NCBI GenBank assembly: GCA_010645155.1
Contig: CM021320.1
Coordinates: 6,886,563-6,950,562 of the forward strand
DNA from: Tigriopus japonicus
Taxonomy: Eukaryota; Arthropoda; Copepoda; Harpacticoida; Harpacticidae
Length of the DNA stretch: 64,000 nt
Direction of reading: 5' to 3'
The notes under the pieces are model-generated. The model made no database searches and had not been told where the DNA came from. It worked only from the letters and a program-made list of their open reading frames with translations. Positions 11,748 to 23,730 of the stretch are shown one piece after another (within the stretch, counting starts at the first letter, position 1; each line of letters begins with the position of its first letter). The position numbers were made by a program, and so were the translations under genes.

Positions 11748-11901
11748 AAGGCTCGGAGACATATTCAGTTTTTCTGTGGAGCAGAAATTCCAGACGTTCC
11801 CAAGAGTAGGGTCAGCTGACGATAAGCCAACAGCAAACACTTCGTTGTGAAACGTCTGGGATTCTACTCCGCAACAAAACTGAATATTTATCCGAGCCTT
11901 A
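11748..11901. mobile_element. Small foldback element (about 154 bp)
   Basis: Inverted arms TAAGGCTCGG...CATATTCAGTTTT and its diverged complement enclose a short loop with GTCAGCTGACG. Flanking octamers ATAATGAG and ATGATGTG match at 6 of 8. The end AAGGCTCGGATAAA recurs alone near 43067. Confidence 0.65.
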
Positions 11902-12111
11902 ATGATGTGTTTCGAACAAGGAGGGCTGCCAGTTTTGACTCGGAAGTTTATCGCTATTAAAAAGGGTAGGTTGTATAGAACTTTTTTGAAAAGATCTGAA
12001 CGGGGATCAATTTGGCAACACTCGAATCAGTCCGATTTCGAGTTCCATCTATATTTATAAAATGGATTTCGAGTTTGTAGAGCTGCCATATTTTATGGTA
12101 GATAAGGTCTG

Positions 12112-12150
12112 TAGCCTTACACAGGCCTTAGGCCTGTGTTTGTAAGGCCT
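12112..12150. repeat. Perfect hairpin palindrome
   Basis: ACACAGGCCT-T-AGGCCTGTGT (12119-12139) is a perfect 10-bp inverted repeat with a one-base loop, extended by GCCTTAC/GTAAGGC with bulges. It could form a DNA cruciform or an RNA hairpin. No poly-T tract follows. Confidence 0.6.
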
Positions 12151-12317
12151 GTTGAAAAGTTTACTTGTGGTCAGATTTTTGACCCTAAAAACCAAAATGG
12201 CAAAATTCTGGCAAAAATCCAACTTGAAACTCATAAGTAGAGTATTGGCCAAAATCCGGCGGAGGGAGTTTCATTTTTTTTGGCGACCAGAGGGTGTCGG
12301 CACGAGGGGCGTCAATA

Positions 12318-12966
12318 GGACATGTATAAGGTTGCTTCAAGTGAGCGTTTTAAATCATTCCGCGGGCGGCAAAACAGGGCCGTTGGCTGTGCTGAGCTGC
12401 TCAGCCCATTTTGGCGAATCCAAGTTTTTCCCATTTTAACGTGCATTTGATGATTCTAGGTCCCTGGAAACGATCTTAATTTTACGTTTTGATCCCTCTG
12501 CTTTCACTTGGTTGAAAATATGCCCAATTTGTTTGCTTGAAAATGATACAGAAAAGATTAGATCTTAACAGAAAGAAGCGTTAAAAAATATTGCATTTCT
12601 CTATATGTTAAGTATTTTGAAATATTGAAATGATTCTTTGGAACCCACTGAATAAATCCGCATCTTAATATTAGTGTTTGGATCAATGTTAAGTCCTATT
12701 TTTGCAATAGCACAAGGCCTGCTTACTTGCTTTTAAATCAATCACCCTAATATTATTTTTTGCATATTATTGACCCAATTCCAGCCAAGGTATCCTTAAG
12801 TGAAATACCGATCGTTTCCAAGGACCTAGAATCATCAAATGCTCGTCAAAATGGGAAAAACTTGGATTCGCCAAAATGGGCTGAGCAACTCAGCACAGCC
12901 AACGGCCTTGTTTTGCCGCCCGCGGAATGATTTAAAACGCTCACTTGGAGCAACCTTGTGCATGTC
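12318..12966. mobile_element. Foldback element with about 160-bp arms (649 bp)
   Basis: Left arm 12318-12478 and right arm 12806-12966 are inverted copies of each other (about 93-95% by eye). They share AAGTGAGCGTTTTAAATCAT, CCGCGGGCGGCAAAAC and TTTGATGATTCTAGGTCC. TA dinucleotides flank both ends (12316-12317 and 12967-12968). The spacer is AT-rich and non-coding. An ORF crossing the left end is unsupported. Confidence 0.82.
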
Positions 12967-12968
12967 TA

Positions 12969-15900
12969 ATTAAAATGAAACGAGTGATGTCGCATCTTGG
13001 CAAATACTCCCTTCATTTGTGGGTGCATATGGTATTTTGTTGACCAACTTATCCTTTTTGGGACTTCCGTTACAATTTTTCAACCCTGAAAATCAGTTCA
13101 ACCATGAACATTCGTACAATGTTTTTTTTTTGAATGAAATCATTACGAATCATCGATAATCAACTTCAAATTTTGTTTTACTTTCCTGCAAAATCAGATC
13201 TCACAGCGAGCATCTTAAACCAAGGGTTCCTTGCTGAAACCGAAACGTTTGAAGTTGGTGTTCTTTATTAATCAAAGCGTTTCAATGCTAACAATTTCTT
13301 ACGTTAGGCCTAGGAATTCAATGCTAATAAAATATACTTGAAATATTCTTCAAAATGCAAATCAAATGGCCCAGAATACAAATAAAAAAGACAAATCAAA
13401 TCATGTTTTAAGGGGGTATTTTGTGCTTTGTTTTTAGGTTTTTACGTAAGTCTGGTGTCGAAAGAGATTCGCAACGAAAATATGTAAGATTACTAACACA
13501 AATGACTTGTACTTATTCGTCGATTCAAGACTTATGGGGCTACAAATTTCAGTCTCTCGTATCTTGAGTACCATATTAACTTATTTTTAGGTTTTTCCGT
13601 GTGGATGTGAAAAGGCTCCAGAAAATAGACTTGATCCCAAACTGCAATCAATCCCTCATTTTGAGATATCTCAAGAACAATTCCCCCAATCCTAGTTGGG
13701 GCACATAATCAACAACTTTTGTTTGTTCATTATTCATTTCCCAAATCATATTATTTGTCAATTTGACTGTTCTGAGTATCATTTTGGAAAATGGAGTATA
13801 TTTCGTAAGAAGAAATCTCCCCTGTTGCCATTCATCAGTTATAAAGGTGCATTAACCTTAGATATTTTACCCTAGAGCTGGTTTCATTAGACAAAGTCAA
13901 TTTTTTTATCAGAAAAAAAGTCAAATAGAAAACACAAGATTTCGAATGCACCTGTTTTAGTTTCTGTTTTCAAGTCAAACTTCCAAAAAGTAGTTTTAAA
14001 AAAATATTTGATCTTTAAAACACCTTTGAAAATTACGTTTTTTGATCAATTTTCCCAAAAAGTCTCCAAGATGCATCAAAATGAAAAAAAAACGGTCAAA
14101 ATGCAAATCATTGCAAACAAGGCCCGAAAATGCAAATTTAGGATCAAATTTCCAGGCCTACTCATTAATCACAAACATGTAGCAACGTGTTTTGCTGAAT
14201 GCCAACTTACTAATTTCTATTGATATCTGAACATTTGAGCAAGCTTTATTGAATCCAAAAAGCTCAGCTATCAAAAAGTAAACACCTTCATTTTGTTAAA
14301 TGATGCATACATAGTCTCAAATGAACATCTTTAACCAAGGGTTTTGGCTAAAACATGAGAAAAAATCACTTCTTCACTAAATTGGCATCTCGAGGAAAAG
14401 TTATTTTTGTTCGGATAGACACAATTTCACGAAGACCCCCCAAATAACCCGAGCTCACTTTTTTCCTTTTAGATTTATCACCAGGAACTTGCGTGAAATC
14501 GACATTTTTCCTACCCTCAAAATATCACTTCTACAGGGCGGTGAGTGCCTAACATTGCCTTATTTTGTGGGAATCAAGACAATATTTGCTTTTTCCCATC
14601 TACCGATAGTTCCATTGCCAAATCCGGATCCGCCTGAAGTGTTGTCTATAGAAGAGTACATTCAAAATTTCCAAAATCTCGCCTTCATTGGCCTCCTTAT
14701 TGGGATTGTGATTTATGTCTCAAACTGAGGGGAGAGGGCAGAGAATAACCTGAAGCTTTTCTTTCGGAAACAATGACTCATCCCAGTGACAGATTTTCAT
14801 GGCTAAACAACACATCCGCCATGTGAAACTTGAAAGAATTGAAAAGTTCAAACAACGAAAACAAGTCCAAAATTCCTCTCTCGTTTACCCTTCTAGTAAC
14901 ATTTTGGAAAAGGCCAGGTGGCAAAAAGAAGGCTCAAAAGGTGGCTAATGATGAAGAGAGCTCTGATTTCCCTTGTCTTCTTTGAGTTCCGCAGCTTGGA
15001 ATGTCGAGAGAGATAATTTTATAAGACCCCCAGATGACATGATGTGACAAACATAATGGCAAAAGGGTCTGGATTCATAAACATGTAGGCATGCCAAAAG
15101 GATGATTCAGATCTAAAATGGGTCGAGGTAAAATGGGGTTTTAAATTGGAGACATTCAAACGCCTGCTTGATCGTTAGAATTCAACGTGAAGACAAAGTT
15201 TCAAGCCTCTGAGTCATTCTATCTTCGTTGAGCAAGGTAAACGATATGCTTAAATGAAAATCTATGCCTTCTAACCTCGGTTGACTCATTTCCACTCAAA
15301 ATACACGTTAAAAAATGATTAAGTGTCGTTTTGGTTAGAATCTGACTTTTCAGTACTCGCACGATTTCGCCAACCTGTTTTTGTTTTGGCGCCTAAGTTG
15401 AATCAATCTTCAATAGGAATGGGTAAACCAGTCGTAAACTTTTTTTCAGTGGATTGGAAACAATATTTTGAGCTTTTCCCCTTGCCTCAAAAGAAACAAT
15501 CTTTCCATTGTCATTGTGGGCCAGGAACATATATTTCAAAATCTGAGATTGCTTTCAGGCGACAGGCCATGCGTAGTGACACAGACATCTTTGCGGATCT
15601 CTCAATTGAGCAATGGATTGGAAACTTTTCAATTAATGACTTACTACAACAGATAGTTATAACTAAATTACAAAGTTAGACTTGTTGCAGGAACTTTGTT
15701 AAATTAAAACCAATATAATAATCGTTCAAGCGAAGCGGTCTCCAAAGTGAGTCAGGGTTATAAATGTTTGCGTTTTTTATCACTTGTTTCGCAAATGGAC
15801 CGGATTAGAGGAAAAATGAATAAAGAGTGACAACTGGCGCGAACATCTCGGACTTGGGAATAGAAAGAGATAAAAAAAATCCGCTCTCTCCGCCTATTTC

Positions 15901-16540
15901 CCTTCACGATGAGAAAGATGGAATAATGCCCGAGTTAGTGACTCAGATCATTAGGCATATAAGCTAGAGCTTGGTCCACAAAATCTCACTTGATTACACA
16001 CTTTGAAACATCTTACCCTAAATGAATATTTTGGTCTCATTTAAAAATTACATCAGATGCGTACACTCAACATCCTCTCATTTTTGCTCTGATGTCATTG
16101 ACAGATGAGTTTGCAGAGGTATTTTGTCTTTTGAGCTGATGAACCGGACCCAAGTGTCTTGGGTGCATTAGCAATCGCGGAGAATCTGACAAAGGCTGGT
16201 GCTATTTTGCCCCTCCCACTCACCTGCAATAGTCAAAGCCAGCCAGACAACCTGTATTGTAGGCATTATGAGGAACGTCACCTCACTAGGGGACTATTTT
16301 TGGTCGCCATCGACCCAAGCCAAACCCACTTTTGCGCTCTCCAGAAGCAAGGCTGAGAGAGGGTGAGGTGGATGAGCATTAGCGATAGGTAGCCTTGTCG
16401 AAGGCCGCTTATGAATCGCGAGATGATAATGATGATGGTGATTTCGTTCGGCTCCACCCATGGGAGAAATGTATCGAGCACACCTTTAGCCCATCTAGGT
16501 GCCAAGATCAGAATAGATCCAAGCTAGGTCATACAGGAAC
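12969..16540. other. No gene seen; upstream flank of the myosin gene
   Basis: ORFs at 14489-14728 and 15323-15679 have no recognisable domain or splice support. The last 600 bases before 16540 are the likely proximal promoter of the myosin gene, including the MEF2/CArG-like box at 16294-16303. Confidence 0.45.
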
Positions 16541-16545
16541 GGAAA

Positions 16546-16553
16546 TATAAAAG
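16546..16553 (+). promoter_or_regulatory. TATA box of the myosin heavy chain gene
   Basis: A canonical TATAAAAG lies about 30 bases before an initiator-like TCAGAGT (about 16577) and 44 bases before a consensus splice donor at 16597. This spacing fits a strong core promoter for an abundant muscle mRNA. A box CTATTTTTGG at 16294-16303 resembles MEF2/CArG elements but matches neither consensus exactly, so I treat it only as a candidate. Confidence 0.75.
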
Positions 16554-16576
16554 ACAGTGGAACCCGATCCATTGAA

Positions 16577-16596
16577 TCAGAGTCAATTGTTCTCAG
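16577..16596 (+). other. Non-coding exon 1 of the myosin heavy chain gene
   Basis: This is a short leader exon inferred between the initiator-like site about 30 bp after the TATA box and a perfect donor (CAG|GTAAGT) at 16596/16597. The matching acceptor, a pyrimidine-rich tract ending CAG, is at 17461-17463. The exact 5' end is inferred from TATA spacing. The architecture of a tiny untranslated first exon followed by a long first intron is common in muscle structural genes. Confidence 0.6.
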
Positions 16597-16680
16597 GTAA
16601 GTGGAGCATCTCTCTCAACGTTTGTAGAGGTCTTTGCAGTAATCGAGAGTAGTTATATGTAAAGTACGTGCACCATTAAC

Positions 16681-16799
16681 CTTAGTTAGATGTGCCATGT
16701 TTTTTTTGCTAAGTTATATCGTGATAACCAGATCTGAGGCTTGTTAATTTATGGAAAACGGGCCAAAGAAGCTGATTAGACCTGATCAGAGCAAAATTT
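16681..16799 (+). repeat. Intronic direct repeat, copy 1
   Basis: This block recurs at 17261-17378 in the same orientation with about five substitutions and one T-run length change. Shared landmarks are GTTAGATGTGCCATG, GATAACCAGATCTGAGG and CCTGATCAGAGCAAAATTT. No terminal inverted repeats or target duplications are visible, and I saw no other copy in the window. It looks like a local duplication rather than a transposon. Confidence 0.85.
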
Positions 16800-17260
16800 T
16801 GAGGCCCCATTTGTGACCTTTTTTCTGTAGTACCGCTGAAAGGATGAAATTAGCAAATGACTTAAAGATACATAATGCTCATTTATTGTAAAATTGTAAT
16901 TTGTTAGCAACTTTCAATAATTCTAAAATAGTATGGCTGACGAATAATGAGCGTGAGCAAAATCAAAAGTATTTTAACCAAAAAATAATCCAAATGCATG
17001 CAAAAAGATAATTTTCCTTTCTTTTGAGGAATATGGAATGGGATGAAGTTTGTCAGGTTTTTGCCATGTCGAAAAGGTTTAGCTTTTGGAGAATCAAATG
17101 ACAGTTTGTTAAAAATTGTACAATCTTAGTTGGAACAAATGGAAATTCTGCTCCTGTTTTTGTTTTCCTTGGTCAAAGCATAACCTACAACAGAAATTTC
17201 GGACAATCATCGGTTTTGTTTTTTTGTGTGTTTTTTGCCGTCAAAAAGCCTTTACTTAAT

Positions 17261-17378
17261 CTTGGTTAGATGTGCCATGTTTTTTTGCTAAGTTATATTG
17301 TGATAACCAGATCTGAGGCTTGTTAATTTATGGAAAACGGACCAAAGAAGCTGATCAGACCTGATCAGAGCAAAATTT
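17261..17378 (+). repeat. Intronic direct repeat, copy 2
   Basis: This is the second copy of the 118-bp block at 16681-16799, ending 85 bp before the splice acceptor. The two copies are separated by about 460 bp of unrelated AT-rich sequence. The near identity implies either a recent duplication or selection on both copies. Confidence 0.85.
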
Positions 17379-17511
17379 GTTTTAAAAAATTACGTTTTTA
17401 TTAGTTACTTCATTTGGCTATAAAATGTGAGAAAGGAGTAAAATAATCATTGTTTGCTTTCAGTGCATTGCTCTGGCTCAACCAAGGTAAAAACAACAAC
17501 CAAATCCAACC

Positions 17512-20500
17512 ATGCCTGGCCATATCAAGAAAAGTGAAGGACCCGACCCGGATCCATCCCCGTGGTTGATCGTCAGTGACGAACTGAAGGTCAAACTCAA
17601 GGCAAAACCTTATGATCCCAAAAAGTCATGCTGGGTCCCAGACAAAACCTCGGGTGGCTTTTTGGAAGGTTTGATTGAAGCAACTGATGGAGATAAGGTC
17701 ACCGTCAAGATTCTGGGATCTGGAGACGTGAGTAGCGAGAAAAAATAGTTTCCAAAAAATTCCGTATTATAAAACACGGGTTTTCTTGTTTAGAAAAAAG
17801 TGTTCAAGAAAGATCAGGTGGGACAGGTCAATCCTCCCAAGTTTGACTGCAGCGAAGACATGGCTTCTTTGACCTATCTCAATGATGCTTGCGTCTTGTG
17901 GAACTCCGTGGTTAGATACAAGAACGAGCTCATCTACACCTACTCTGGTCTCTTCTGTATCGCCATCAACCCCTACAAACGGTTCCCCATCTACACGCAG
18001 AGGGCTATTGAATTGTACATCGGCAAACGGCGAACTGAGGCTCCCCCTCACATCTTTGGTGTAGCTGAAGGTTCCTACCAAGGTATGATGCAAGTCGGAA
18101 AGAATCAGTCTATCTTGATCACTGGTGAGTCTGGAGCTGGAAAAACTGAGAACACCAAGAAGGTCATTGCCTACTTCGCTGCCGTTGGAGCCTCTGGCAA
18201 GAAGAAGGAAGGCGAGGCCTCTCTTGAAGACAAGATTGTCCAAACCAATCCTGTTTTGGAAGCCTGGGGCAATGCCAAGACCGTGAGAAATGACAACTCC
18301 TCGCGATTTGGTAAATTCATCCGTATCTGGTTCAACCAAGGTGGAAAGCTCTCTGGAGCTGACATGGTCATCTACCTTTTGGAGAAGTCCCGATTGACTT
18401 TCCAAGCCGAATTGGAGCGATGCTACCACGCCTTCTACAATCTCATGTCTGATGCCGTCCCAGATTTAAAGCAGAAGTGCCTCTTGTCCGACAACATCTA
18501 CGACTATTGGTGGGTGTCCCAAGGAAAGACCTCTGTGGAGTCCATTGATGACAAGGAGGACATGCAGTTTGCTCATGACGCCTATAGGATTCTTGGATTC
18601 ACCGAGGAAGAGACCTATAACATCTATAAGCTCACTTCCGTCGTTATGCACATGGGCAACATGACCAAGGACTTTGTCCCAGTGGGCAAAGAGGAACAGG
18701 CTGAGATCAAAACTGAAGATAATGCTTTCAAAGTAGCTGAGTTGTGCGGAATTGATGCCGAATGGATGATCAACTACTTCTGCAAACCCAAGCTGAAGGT
18801 CGGTACTGAGTGGGTGACCAAAGGTCAAACTTGTCCCCAAGCTTCCAACTCAGTGGCCGGTATCGCTCGTAAGATCTATGAGCTGACCTTCCGATTCATC
18901 ATGGAAAAATGTAATGAGACCCTCGTTGATCCATCAATGAAGAAAGTCCAATACATTGGATGCTTGGACATTGCTGGTTTCGAGATCTTTGACTACAACG
19001 GCTTCGAACAGATCTGTATCAACTTCTGTAATGAAAAGCTCCAACAATTCTTCAACCAACACATGTTTGTGCTGGAACAAGAGGAATATGTCCGTGAAGG
19101 TATCGATTGGGCCAATGTGGATTTCGGCATGGATTTGCAGAAATGTATCGACATGTTTGAGAAGCCCATGGGTCTGTTGGCCATTCTTGAGGAGGAGTCT
19201 CTCTTCCCCAAGGCCACCGATCAAACTTTTTCGGCAAAGCTGCATGAAAATTTGCTTGGGAAGAGCGAAAACTTTGCCAAGGCCAGTCCCAAACCTGATC
19301 CCAATGCTCACTTTGCCGTGGTCCATTATGCTGCCACTGTCAATTACAACTTGACTGGATGGTTGGAGAAAAATAAGGATCCCCTCAATGACTCCGTTGT
19401 TGAGCTTTTCAAGAACGGCTCCAACAAGTTGTTGATTGAGTGCTTCAAGGATCATCCTGGGCAACCTTTGGAAGCCAAGAAGGATTCTGGTGGATCCCGA
19501 AAGAAGGGAGGTGGCAAGACTGTGTCTTCCTTCTACAAGGGCCAATTGGACGACCTCATGAAGACTTTGTATGCCACTGATCCTGCCTTCATCCGTTGCG
19601 TGGTGCCCAACACCCACAAGAAACCCGGAGGAGTGGAACCTGGACTTGTCATGCACCAATACCAATGTAATGGTGTATTAGCTGGTATCGCCATTTGTCG
19701 TAAGGGATTCCCTAACAAGGTTAGTTATCCCGACTTCAAGATTCGTTACAACATCTTGGCAGCTGCTGCAGTGGCCAAGGCCAAAAAGGACAAGGATGCT
19801 GCCAAGGCTGTTTTGGACGTAGTAAAACTTGAGGCTGAGAAGTACCGTCTTGGTCACACCAAAGTGTTCTTTAGGGCTGGTATCTTAGGTTACATGGAAG
19901 AGGTCCGTGAAGACAGAATTGGAGAGGTCCTCTCTTGGCTGCAAGCTCAAGCTCGAGGCAAGACCTCAAGAATGGTTTTCAAGAAAATGCAAGACCAAAA
20001 GTTGGCTCTCTATTGTTGTCAACGAACCATTCGAAACTACTACATCGGCAAGACCTGGTTGTGGTGGCAATTGTGGTTGGCCATCAAGCCCAAGCTAAAA
20101 TGCACCCAGTTTGCCAAGTTTAAGGCTGAATATGAAGAGAAGATCTCTATTGCAGAGAAGAATATGGCTAAAGCTATTTCTGATTGTAAAAAGGTCACGG
20201 CAGAGCATGAACGTCTGTCTGCCGAAAAGGCTGACCTTCAACTTGCCCTCCAAAGCGGCGGATCGGCTGTTCAAGACATTATTGACAAGACCAACCGCAT
20301 TGAGAACATGAAAAATGACCTCCAAAAGCAAGTGGATGAAACTGAGAAACGCATCCGAGAGGAGGAAGAGGCTCGGGCTCAAATTCAAAATCAAGGCGGA
20401 AAAGTCAGCCAAGAGGCCGACAAATTGAGGGGAGAAATCAAGGAGCTAGAAGCCAAAATGGTTCAATGTGAGGAGGATAAGATGGCCAAGGACAGCCAGA

Positions 20501-23426
20501 TAAATACCTTGAAAGAAGAGATCTCTCATCAAGAGGACCTCATTGCCAAGTTGAGCAAGGAGAAACGAGGTGTCACTGACAACAAGCAAAAGGTTGAAGA
20601 GGACATTCAAGCTTTCGAGGACAAGTGCAACCACTTGAATAAAGTTAAGAACAAGTTGGAACAATCTTTGGACGAAGTTGAAGACTCTTTGGAGAGAGAG
20701 AAGAAGGCCAAGGCCGATGTCGAGAAGCTTAAACGACGAGTGGAGAGCGACCTCAAGCTTACTCAAGAGGCCGTGAGCGATTTGGAACGAGTCAAAGCTG
20801 AACTCACTCAAACTATTCAGCGTAAGGAAAAAGAGCTCTCCAGCATGGCTGCCAAGATCGAGGATGAGCAAACTCTTGGTGGAAAGTACCATAAGCAAAC
20901 CAAAGAGTTGCAATCTCGATTGGAAGAGTTGGACGAAGAGTTGTCGATTGAGAGAACCAACCGAGCTAAGGCTGAGAAAAGCCGAGCTATCTTGTCGCGT
21001 GATATTGAGGACTTGGCTGAGAAATTGGAGGATGCTGGCAATCACACCTCAACTCAGATTGAGCTGAACAAGAAGCGTGAGAGCGAGCTCCACAAGCTAA
21101 AGGCTGAGTTGGAAGAATCAAATATTGCTCACGAGGGAACTTTGGCCGCTTTGAGGCAAAAGCATAACAACACCATGTCTGAATTGGGCGAGCAAATCGA
21201 CTCGATCAACAAGATGAAGGCCAAGGCTGAAAAAGATAAGGCCAACATGGAGCGAGACTTGCAAGACAACCGATCCGCTTTGGACGAGGCCATGCGCGAA
21301 AGAGCCAACATCGAAAAGAACGGGAAGATGACTCAAGGACTTATCGTCGAGGGAAACCAGAAATTGGATGAACTGGCTCGAGCTTTGAATGAATCCGATG
21401 CCACGAAGAAGAAACTTAATGTGGAAAACCAAGATCTTCAACGTCAAATTGAAGATACCGAGAATGCTATTGCTCAGTTGAGCAAACAAAAGATTTCCTT
21501 GACAACCCAACTTGAAGACACCAAGAGATTGGCTGATGCCGAAGCTAGGGATCGTTCTTCCTTGCTGAGCAAGTACAAGAGTTTGAGCTCCGATTTGGAA
21601 ACCATTCGCCAACGTTGCGAGGAAGAGTCGGAAAGAAAGTCCGATTTATTGAAGGGACTCTCAAAGGCTCAAGCTGAAGCTCAACTCTGGAAGTCCAAGT
21701 ATGAGACCGAAGGTTTGGCCAGAATTGAGGACCTCGAAAGTGGCAAAGGGAAACTCCAAGCCAGGATTGCCGAGGCCGAGGAGACGATTGAATCCTTGAA
21801 TGTGAAAGTAGCTGGCACTGAGAAAACCAAACACCGGTTGGAAACTGAGCTCGAGGATCTTCAGCTCGAGTATGAACGTGTTCATGCTTCAGCTGTTATT
21901 TCTGAAAAGAGAGCCCGAAACTTTGACAAGGTCATTGGAGAATGGAAGGCCAAGGTGGACGATTTAAATGCCGAAGTTGAAGCCACAAACACCGAAGCCC
22001 GCAATTACAATAGCGAGCTGTTCCGACTTCGTGCGGCTTGGGATGAAACCGTCGAGCAATTGGATGTGGTGAAGAGGGAAAATAAGAATTTGGCTGATGA
22101 GATTAGAGATCTCCTCGACCAGTTGGGAGATGGTGGCCGATCCATTCACGAATTAGACAAGCAACGTCGTCGCTTGGAGGTTGAGAAAGAAGAGCTTCAA
22201 GCTGCTTTGGAAGAAGCTGAGGCCGCTTTGGAACAAGAGGAAAACAAGGTCTTGAGGGCTCAACTAGAACTTGGCCAGGTTCGTCAAGAGATTGATCGCA
22301 AAATCCAGGAGAAGGAGGAAGAGTTCGACAACACCAGGTATGATAATAATAACAAGCACTAATCGGGCCATATCTAATCGTACCTCTATTCACTTTCAGG
22401 AAGAACCATCAACGAGCAATGGACTCAATGCAAGCTTCTTTGGAGGCTGAGGCCCGGGCCAAGGCCGAAGCTCTGAGAATCAAAAAGAAGCTTGAGACCG
22501 ATATCAACGAATTGGAAATTGCTTTGGACCATGCTAATAAGGCTAATGCTGAGGCCCACAAGTCGATTAAGAGGTACCAAGCACAATTGAGGGAGACTGA
22601 AACCGCTTACGAAGAGGAATCCCGCCAACGCCAAGAGATTTCCGAGAGAGCCGGACTTGCTGATCGTAAGGCTAATGCTCTTCAAGGCGAGTTGGAGGAG
22701 GCTCGGGCCCTTTTGGATTCTGCCGATCGTGGCAAGAGACAGGCCGACCAAGAATTGTCCGATTCTCGAGGAGCCGTAAACGAGATGACCGCCATCAATA
22801 ACCGAGCCACTGCCGACAAAAGGCAACTGGAATCCATCATTCACACTCTTCATGCTGACATTGATGACATGCTTCAGCAAGCCAAGAACTCTGAGGAGAA
22901 GGCCAAGAAGGCTATGGTTGACGCTGCCAGACTGGCCGATGAGTTGAGAGCTGAGCAAGATCACTCCAATACCCAAGAGAAGCACAAACGGGCTCTTGAA
23001 GGTCAATTGGCTGAGCTCGAGCAAAGATTGATTGATGCCAATGAGGCAGCTGCACGTTTGGGCCGAAATGCCATGGCCAAATTGGAGTCTCGCATTCGGG
23101 AACTTGAGATTGAGTTGGGCAACACTCAAGCCGGCACTTCTGATACTTACAAGGCTTATCAGAAGTGTGAGCGCCGCATCAAGGAATTGCAATTCCAACA
23201 AGATGAGGACCACAAGAACCAGGAGAGGATGAGTGAGCTGGCCAATAAGTTGCAGCAAAAGATCAGGACCTACAAGAAGCAGATCGAGGAAGCCGAAGAG
23301 ATTGCTGCCCTCAACTTGGCCAAGTTCCGCAAGGCTCAACAAGAGCTTGAGGAAGCCGAGGACCGCACCAAAATGGCCGAAGGTCAATTGTCTGTTCGCT
23401 CTTTCCGAGGTGGAAGCGTCTTCTAA
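17512..23426 (+). CDS. Mhc: Muscle myosin II heavy chain
   Basis: This is the actin-activated ATPase motor and rod of the muscle thick filament. The coding exons are 17512-17727, 17794-22337 and 22400-23426, with introns of 66 and 62 bp (both GT-AG). Frame is kept across both junctions, and an Arg codon is split AG|G at the second. The product has 1928 residues, normal for the family. It opens with an SH3-like N-terminal region. The motor then carries the P-loop GESGAGKT (183-190), switch I NDNSSRFG (238-245), switch II DIAGFE (464-469), a Gly/Lys-rich loop 2 (about 634-647), SH2 Cys697 and SH1 Cys707. After the light-chain-binding helix, the invariant Pro838 starts a rod of about 1090 residues with continuous heptads and a short tail ending GGSVF. 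The ATG is chosen because it directly follows the leader acceptor and begins a typical myosin N terminus. Two points are unusual. There are almost no coding introns and no visible alternative exon cassettes, and Ala705 replaces the usual Arg beside SH1. The reading frame is intact, so I consider it functional. Confidence 0.97.
17728..17793 (+). other. Myosin coding intron 1 (66 bp, phase 0)
   Basis: The donor is GAC|GTGAGT and the acceptor is TTGTTTAG. Removing it joins Gly-Asp (residues 71-72) to Lys-Lys-Val-Phe in the conserved N-terminal region. Confidence 0.93.
22338..22399 (+). other. Myosin coding intron 2 (62 bp, phase 2)
   Basis: The donor AG|GTATGA and acceptor CACTTTCAG split an Arg codon. 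The join restores the highly conserved rod sequence NTRKNHQRAMDSMQASLE. Confidence 0.95.
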
Positions 23427-23730
23427 GAACTTCAAAACCTCTCTGATGTTCCTGCACGGCTTGACTCCCAACCGACTTGGATATGACTTTGGCGTTAGTT
23501 TCACCCTATCCCTATCCTTAGCTTGTTTGTTCCCCTTACCCGGTCTTGTAGTCCAGCAGAAAAAAATCACTCCTCAAAAAAATCTCCACATCAACTTTTA
23601 TGTCACAAATCTTGGCAAAGCTATTTTAGACTCTGTAAGTTAACATTTTGAGTCTCAATTTTCGTGAAGAGTATCTGGTTGATCAAGGGCAAATCTAAAA
23701 TTAATAAATTTCATGCCACATCCTCTCCTG
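23427..23730 (+). other. Myosin 3' UTR with poly(A) signal
   Basis: The stop TAA ends at 23426. The first canonical AATAAA lies at 23703-23708, giving a 3' UTR of about 300 bases. Cleavage is expected some 15-25 bases later. Confidence 0.65.

Larger units (their letters stand above)
16597..17463 (+). other. Leader intron of the myosin heavy chain gene
   Basis: This 867-bp intron lies between the GTAAGT donor at 16597 and the CAG acceptor at 17461-17463. It is more than ten times longer than the two coding introns (66 and 62 bp). It carries two direct copies of a block of about 118 bp (16681-16799 and 17261-17378). First introns of muscle genes often hold enhancers, so this is the likeliest place for regulatory sequence, but that is inference. 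Confidence 0.6.

Noticed and set aside
12152..12439. 95-codon ORF
   Set aside because: It runs into the left arm of the foldback element at 12318 and has no conserved motif.
15323..15679. 118-codon ORF upstream of myosin
   Set aside because: Starts at GTG, no domain, and no splice signals that would extend it.
16159..16356. ORF in the myosin upstream region
   Set aside because: Short, no motif, and it lies in the probable promoter region.
22425..23570. 381-codon ORF on the minus strand, and similar antisense ORFs at 18934-19665 and 20446-21045
   Set aside because: They lie opposite the myosin coding sequence. Their Leu/Ser-rich composition is what antisense reading of a Glu/Lys/Gln-rich coiled coil gives.
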